From an uncultured Caryophanales bacterium (lineage in GTDB: Bacteria > Bacillota_I > Bacilli_A > RF39 > UBA660), in NCBI GenBank assembly GCA_937897245.1, contig CALCBO010000060.1:1-10247 (forward strand): DNA of 10,247 bases. The letters are read 5' to 3'. The position numbers and the translations under genes were made by a program. The notes beneath the pieces were generated by a model. The model was not told the origin of the DNA and made no database searches. It saw only the letters and a program-made list of their open reading frames with translations. Shown here in pieces: positions 7,055-10,247 of this stretch (position 1 is its first letter; each line of letters opens with the position of its first letter).

Positions 7055-7899
7055 TGAATAAAGTATTAGTAGCTGGAGTTGTAGTATTATATAATCCCAC
7101 TAATGAAGATATAAATAATATTAACTCTTACATTGATGATATAGATATATTATATGTAATGGATAATTCTAAAAAAGAAAATAAATCAAGATTACCAAAT
7201 AATAAGAAAATAGTATATATCTTTAATAATGATAATTTAGGTATAGCAGAACCATTAAATAAAGCTGCTGAACTAGCCAGAAAGAATAATTATAAATGGT
7301 TATTGACCATGGATCAAGATACTAAGTTTCAACCCAATGTTATTAAAGAAATAAAGACAAGAATAGCTACCGTTGATGAGGACAAAGTTGGTATTGTTAC
7401 ACCATGGCATAACACTAAATTAAAAATAGAAAAATCTAAAGAAAAAATAGATCATCCACTAGATGTTATGACTTCTGGTAATTTTGTTAACCTGAAAATT
7501 CATAAAAAAATTGGTGGTTTTATGAATGATTTATTTATAGATGGAGTAGACATAGAATATTGCCTAAATTTAGCTAAGCATAAATTTATTATCACTAGAT
7601 ATAATGATTTAGAAATAAAGCATAATCTAGGAGATATTTGTTATCGTAAATTTTTTATGAAAGATTTACTAATTACAAATCATTCAGCTATGAGAAGGTA
7701 TTATCAATGTCGTAATTATCATTATATTAGAGAGAAATATAAAAATGATTTTACTGAGTTCTGTAATATCCTAGTCAAAACTAAAGCCACTATTTTAGGT
7801 ATCATATTATATGAAAATAATAAATTAGAAAAAATAAAAGCTTATTATAAAGGATATAAAGATTATAAGAGAGGAAAGAGAGGAAGAAGTTATGAATAG
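7054..7899 (+). CDS. GT2 glycosyltransferase, rhamnosyltransferase-like
   Basis: 281 residues, a single GT-A domain. It shows the pattern of bacterial rhamnosyltransferases of the RfbF/WbbL type: VAGVVVLYNP near the start, DNS in the nucleotide-binding turn, NDNLGIAEPLNKAAELA, then LLTMDQDT with D87 and D89 as the metal/nucleotide Asp pair. SGNFVN follows, and GGFMNDLFIDGVDIEYC carries D163, D166 and E168, where the catalytic base is expected. HNLGD and the basic, Tyr/Lys-rich C-terminus are also typical. It would add a sugar, plausibly rhamnose from dTDP-rhamnose, to the glycan on the cytoplasmic side before export. No dTDP-rhamnose synthesis genes are in the window, so the sugar is inferred from family likeness only. 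It starts 1 base inside the permease stop with an AGAGGA ribosome site, and its end overlaps the next gene by 8 bases, so translation is probably coupled. Confidence 0.88.
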   Translation: MNKVLVAGVVVLYNPTNEDINNINSYIDDIDILYVMDNSKKENKSRLPNNKKIVYIFNNDNLGIAEPLNKAAELARKNNYKWLLTMDQDTKFQPNVIKEIKTRIATVDEDKVGIVTPWHNTKLKIEKSKEKIDHPLDVMTSGNFVNLKIHKKIGGFMNDLFIDGVDIEYCLNLAKHKFIITRYNDLEIKHNLGDICYRKFFMKDLLITNHSAMRRYYQCRNYHYIREKYKNDFTEFCNILVKTKATILGIILYENNKLEKIKAYYKGYKDYKRGKRGRSYE

Positions 7900-10039
7900 A
7901 GTAGTTGAGAAATCAATAAAAACATTAAAAGATGAAGGAGTAGTATCTTTTACCAGAAAAGGAACTAATTATATTAAATATCGAATGATTCCTAAAAAAG
8001 ACTTCTTTGGGGATATTCTAATTATTAATGGGTGTACTCTACCTCATCCTCAAAGATATAGAGTAGACCATCAAGTAGAGCAATTACGTGCCTCTGGTCT
8101 TCATACTGATAGAGTAGACTACGAATCATTAAGTATGGATAGCCTAAAATACTATCGTGGTTTTATTTTCTATCGTTGTCCAATTACTCCAACTGTTGAA
8201 GAGTTTATAAAACTTGCGAATAAGGAAAATAAAACAACTTTCTTTGATATAGATGATTTAGTAATTGATAGAAAGTATACTGATACTATTGAATTTGTTA
8301 AAAACATGAGTAAAGAAGATAAAGCAGTTTATGATGATGGTGTTGAAAGAATGCATAAAACTCTACTTATGTGTGATTACTTAACTACTACTACTGAAGG
8401 TTTAGCTAAAGAATTAAAACAATATGGCAAAGAAGTATATATTAATCGTAATGTAGCTAGTGAAAGAATGACTGAATTATCATTAGAAGCTATCAAAAAT
8501 AAAACAGAACATGATGATGTTATTATGGGGTATTTATCTGGTTCTATTACTCATAATCCTGATTTAGAACTAGTTAAACCAGTAATTATAAAATTATTAA
8601 AAAAACATCAAAATCTTAAATTAAAATTGGTAGGTGAAATAACTCTTCCTGATGATTTAAAAGAATTTCAAGAACAAATTATTATTGAACCATTTATGGA
8701 TTGGCAACAACTACCAAGCCTTATAGCTTCACTTGATATAAACTTAGCTCCTATTGAAAAAAGTATCTTTAATGAAGCTAAATCAGAGAATAAATGGATG
8801 GAAGCATCTCTAGTAAAGACTATCACAGTTGCTAGTAATGTTGGAGCTTTTAAACAAATGATAAATGATGGTGTAGATGGAATTTTATGTGAAAATAATG
8901 AAAAAAGCTGGGAAAAAGCTTTAGAAAAAGTTATTACAGATAAAATATATCGTGAAACAATTGCAAATAATGCCCATAAAAGAGTAATAAAAGATAATGT
9001 TACTGTCTATACTTCTCACGGAATTGGAAAGTTTATCAGAAGTAAATTAAAAAGAAATATTGGTTTTGTTCTTCCTACAACTAATATTAGTGGTGGAGTA
9101 AATGTTATTATGAGACATATTGCTATGCTAAAAAAAGCAGGTTATGATGTTACTGTAATTAATATGGATAGAAATAATGAAGATATTGAAAGTAGATGGG
9201 GAACAGTAAGAGTCTTAAAAAGTCACCGAACTAAATTCTTAGGGCACTTTGATACTTTAGTAGCTAGTTTATGGACTACTCTAGATTTTGTTAAAAAATA
9301 TCGTAATGTAAAGAATAAAATGTATTTAGTTCAAAACTTTGAAACTGATTTTGCTGATTTTGGTCAATATATGCGAATAGATGCTAATCAAACTTATGAA
9401 GATGAAACTGGTGTAAAATACTTAACTATATCTAAATGGTGTCAAAATTGGTTAAAAGATAAATTTGAAAAAGAATCAAGTTATGCTCCTAATGGTATAG
9501 AATTAGAACAATTTCCTTTTAAGAAGAGAGAGTTTAAAGGAAAAATAAAAATATTAGTAGAAGGAAATAGTGAAGATTATTATAAAAATGTTGATGAGAG
9601 TTTTATGATAACTAATAATTTGGATCGCAACAACTATGAAATACACTATCTTTCATATGAAAAAGAACCAAAGGAATGGTATCGAGTTGATAAATTCTAT
9701 CACAAAGTACCACATGATGAAGTTGGAAAAATATATGCAGCTTGTGACATTCTAATAAAGACAAGTATTCTAGAAAGTTTTTCTTATCCACCACTTGAAA
9801 TGATGGCAACAAAAGGATTAGTTGTTGCACTAGAAAATGGGGGGAACGTTGAATATTTAAAAAATAATTATAATTGTTTATTCTATGAAAGAGGCAATAT
9901 AGATGACGCAATTCAAAAAATAGAATTATTAGTAAATGATAAAAAACTAAGAGAGAGATTAATTAAAAATGGAATAGAAACTGTTAATGGTAGAGAATGG
10001 AAGAAAATAGAAAAAGAAATACTAGAATTATATAAATAA
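7892..10039 (+). CDS. Two-domain glycosyltransferase (tandem GT4-type domains)
   Basis: 715 residues made of two GT-B type halves. Half one (about 40-375) has the pattern of capsule/rhamnan GT4 proteins: PQRYRVDHQVEQL, FFDIDDLV (D119, D121, D122), YLSGSITHNPDLELV, LKLVGE, SLDINLAPIE and NEAKSENKWMEA (294-305). Half two (about 389-715) opens with NIGFVLPTTNISGGVNVIMRHI (389 on), as in WsaF-type rhamnosyltransferases. It continues through ISKWCQNWL and YAPNGIEL to LESFSYPPLEMMA, where E628 and E636 form a perfect E-X7-E motif; NGGNVEYL follows. The fusion suggests one protein adding two linkages in turn to a growing chain, perhaps a repeat unit. In half one the E-X7-E is only approximate, so that half could use a variant site. 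There is no signal peptide or clear membrane segment, so it is probably cytoplasmic or peripheral. AGGAAG (7881-7886) is its ribosome site. Confidence 0.88.
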   Translation: MNRVVEKSIKTLKDEGVVSFTRKGTNYIKYRMIPKKDFFGDILIINGCTLPHPQRYRVDHQVEQLRASGLHTDRVDYESLSMDSLKYYRGFIFYRCPITPTVEEFIKLANKENKTTFFDIDDLVIDRKYTDTIEFVKNMSKEDKAVYDDGVERMHKTLLMCDYLTTTTEGLAKELKQYGKEVYINRNVASERMTELSLEAIKNKTEHDDVIMGYLSGSITHNPDLELVKPVIIKLLKKHQNLKLKLVGEITLPDDLKEFQEQIIIEPFMDWQQLPSLIASLDINLAPIEKSIFNEAKSENKWMEASLVKTITVASNVGAFKQMINDGVDGILCENNEKSWEKALEKVITDKIYRETIANNAHKRVIKDNVTVYTSHGIGKFIRSKLKRNIGFVLPTTNISGGVNVIMRHIAMLKKAGYDVTVINMDRNNEDIESRWGTVRVLKSHRTKFLGHFDTLVASLWTTLDFVKKYRNVKNKMYLVQNFETDFADFGQYMRIDANQTYEDETGVKYLTISKWCQNWLKDKFEKESSYAPNGIELEQFPFKKREFKGKIKILVEGNSEDYYKNVDESFMITNNLDRNNYEIHYLSYEKEPKEWYRVDKFYHKVPHDEVGKIYAACDILIKTSILESFSYPPLEMMATKGLVVALENGGNVEYLKNNYNCLFYERGNIDDAIQKIELLVNDKKLRERLIKNGIETVNGREWKKIEKEILELYK

Positions 10040-10050
10040 AGGTGAGTATT

Positions 10051-10173
10051 ATGGGAATAAAGAAAACAAGAATAACAGAAAAAATTAGTAAAACAGATGC
10101 AATTAAATTACTTATTCTGTTTTTTACTCTTATTATATTATTATCCTTCTTAATTAACCCTAAAACTTATTGA
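10051..10173 (+). pseudogene. Probable 5' fragment of a membrane protein gene (40 codons), cut off near a sequence junction
   Basis: It starts at an ATG 11 bases after the double glycosyltransferase, with a GGTGAG ribosome site at 10041-10046, in keeping with the operon. It encodes 40 residues: a Lys/Thr-rich, positively charged start (MGIKKTRITEKISK), then one hydrophobic stretch (about 18-35, LLILFFTLIILLSF), then NPKTY and TGA. This looks like the beginning of a multi-span membrane protein, such as a polymerase or glycosyltransferase of the locus, rather than a finished peptide. TGA is used as a stop by no other well-supported gene here, and base composition changes straight after it. I do not recognise a family. 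A genuine 40-residue single-span protein remains possible. Confidence 0.55.
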
Positions 10174-10176
10174 ATT

Positions 10177-10247
10177 ATGGCAAGAGTAACATTTATGGAC
10201 GGAATTGCATCCGTCAGTGGGAAAATCGGTGATGTAGTTTTTCGTAA
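10177..10247 (+). CDS. Unidentified ORF start, partial (runs off the right edge)
   Basis: ATG at 10177 opens 23 codons to the edge, MARVTFMDGIASVSGKIG followed by DVVFR. There is no ribosome site in the expected place; the preceding bases belong to the end of the 40-codon frame. The codons are less A/T-rich than in the rest of the window (GAC, TCC, GTC, ATC, GGG are used), and 29 of the last 74 bases are G or C. The start resembles short phage or mobile-element proteins I loosely associate with Bacteroidota, but that is a weak recollection, not an assignment. It may come from another molecule joined here. Confidence 0.35.
   Translation, partial: MARVTFMDGIASVSGKIGDVVFR

Noticed and set aside
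9612..9911. A 99-codon open frame on the minus strand
   Set aside because: It lies wholly inside the double GT4 gene, opposite its conserved C-terminal motifs, has no ribosome site in context and no recognisable domain; it is a shadow frame.
1..10247. CRISPR array, toxin-antitoxin pair or defence system
   Set aside because: I saw no regularly spaced short repeats with unique spacers, and no nuclease, helicase or small paired genes; every confident gene fits surface glycan or wall biology.

Overview
The window looks like a cell-surface polysaccharide locus from a very AT-rich Gram-positive bacterium of the Bacillota (Clostridia, or a low-GC gut Bacilli/Mycoplasmatota-like relative). Four things point there: the strongly A/T-biased codons, the GGAG-type ribosome sites, the clostridial-type ChW repeats in a secreted muramidase, and a TagGH/Wzm-Wzt-type exporter. 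I cannot name a genus. Every well-supported complete gene ends in TAA or TAG, and tryptophan is encoded by TGG, so the standard code fits.

Layout. Positions 1-662 (minus strand) hold the first 220 residues of a GT2 glycosyltransferase that runs off the left edge. A roughly 150-base divergent promoter region (663-819) separates it from a plus-strand gene for a secreted GH25 muramidase carrying eight ChW repeats. That gene ends in a clean hairpin-plus-T-run terminator at about 3027-3053, so it is its own transcription unit. A new promoter and a near-perfect Shine-Dalgarno site then start a run of plus-strand genes. First comes a DUF616-type glycosyltransferase-like protein that appears to lack its usual Asp-Gly-Asn segment. 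It is followed by an acyltransferase-3 membrane protein. An extended -10 promoter then leads into an ABC polysaccharide exporter (ATPase, then permease), a rhamnosyltransferase-like GT2, and a 715-residue protein with two GT4-type domains. The ABC and GT genes are coupled by overlaps or a 1-base gap.

Working together (inference): the GT2 and double GT4 proteins would build a glycan, possibly rhamnose-containing, on a lipid carrier in the cytoplasm. The ABC pair would export it, and the acyltransferase could decorate it with acyl (for example acetyl) groups. The muramidase would act outside the membrane, bound to the wall by its repeats. The short Wzt-like ATPase lacks the C-terminal carbohydrate-binding domain of some O-antigen exporters, so it is closer to the teichoic-acid/rhamnan type.

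Right end: a 40-codon membrane-segment ORF starts normally after the double GT4 gene but stops at a TGA. Immediately after it, base composition changes (29 of 74 bases are G or C) and a different open frame begins. This looks like a truncation or junction, natural or from assembly. I found no CRISPR array, tRNA, rRNA, riboswitch or transposase. I see no clearly undescribed system. The best leads are the DUF616 protein without its motif, the 450-base super-repeat in the muramidase, and the right-end junction.
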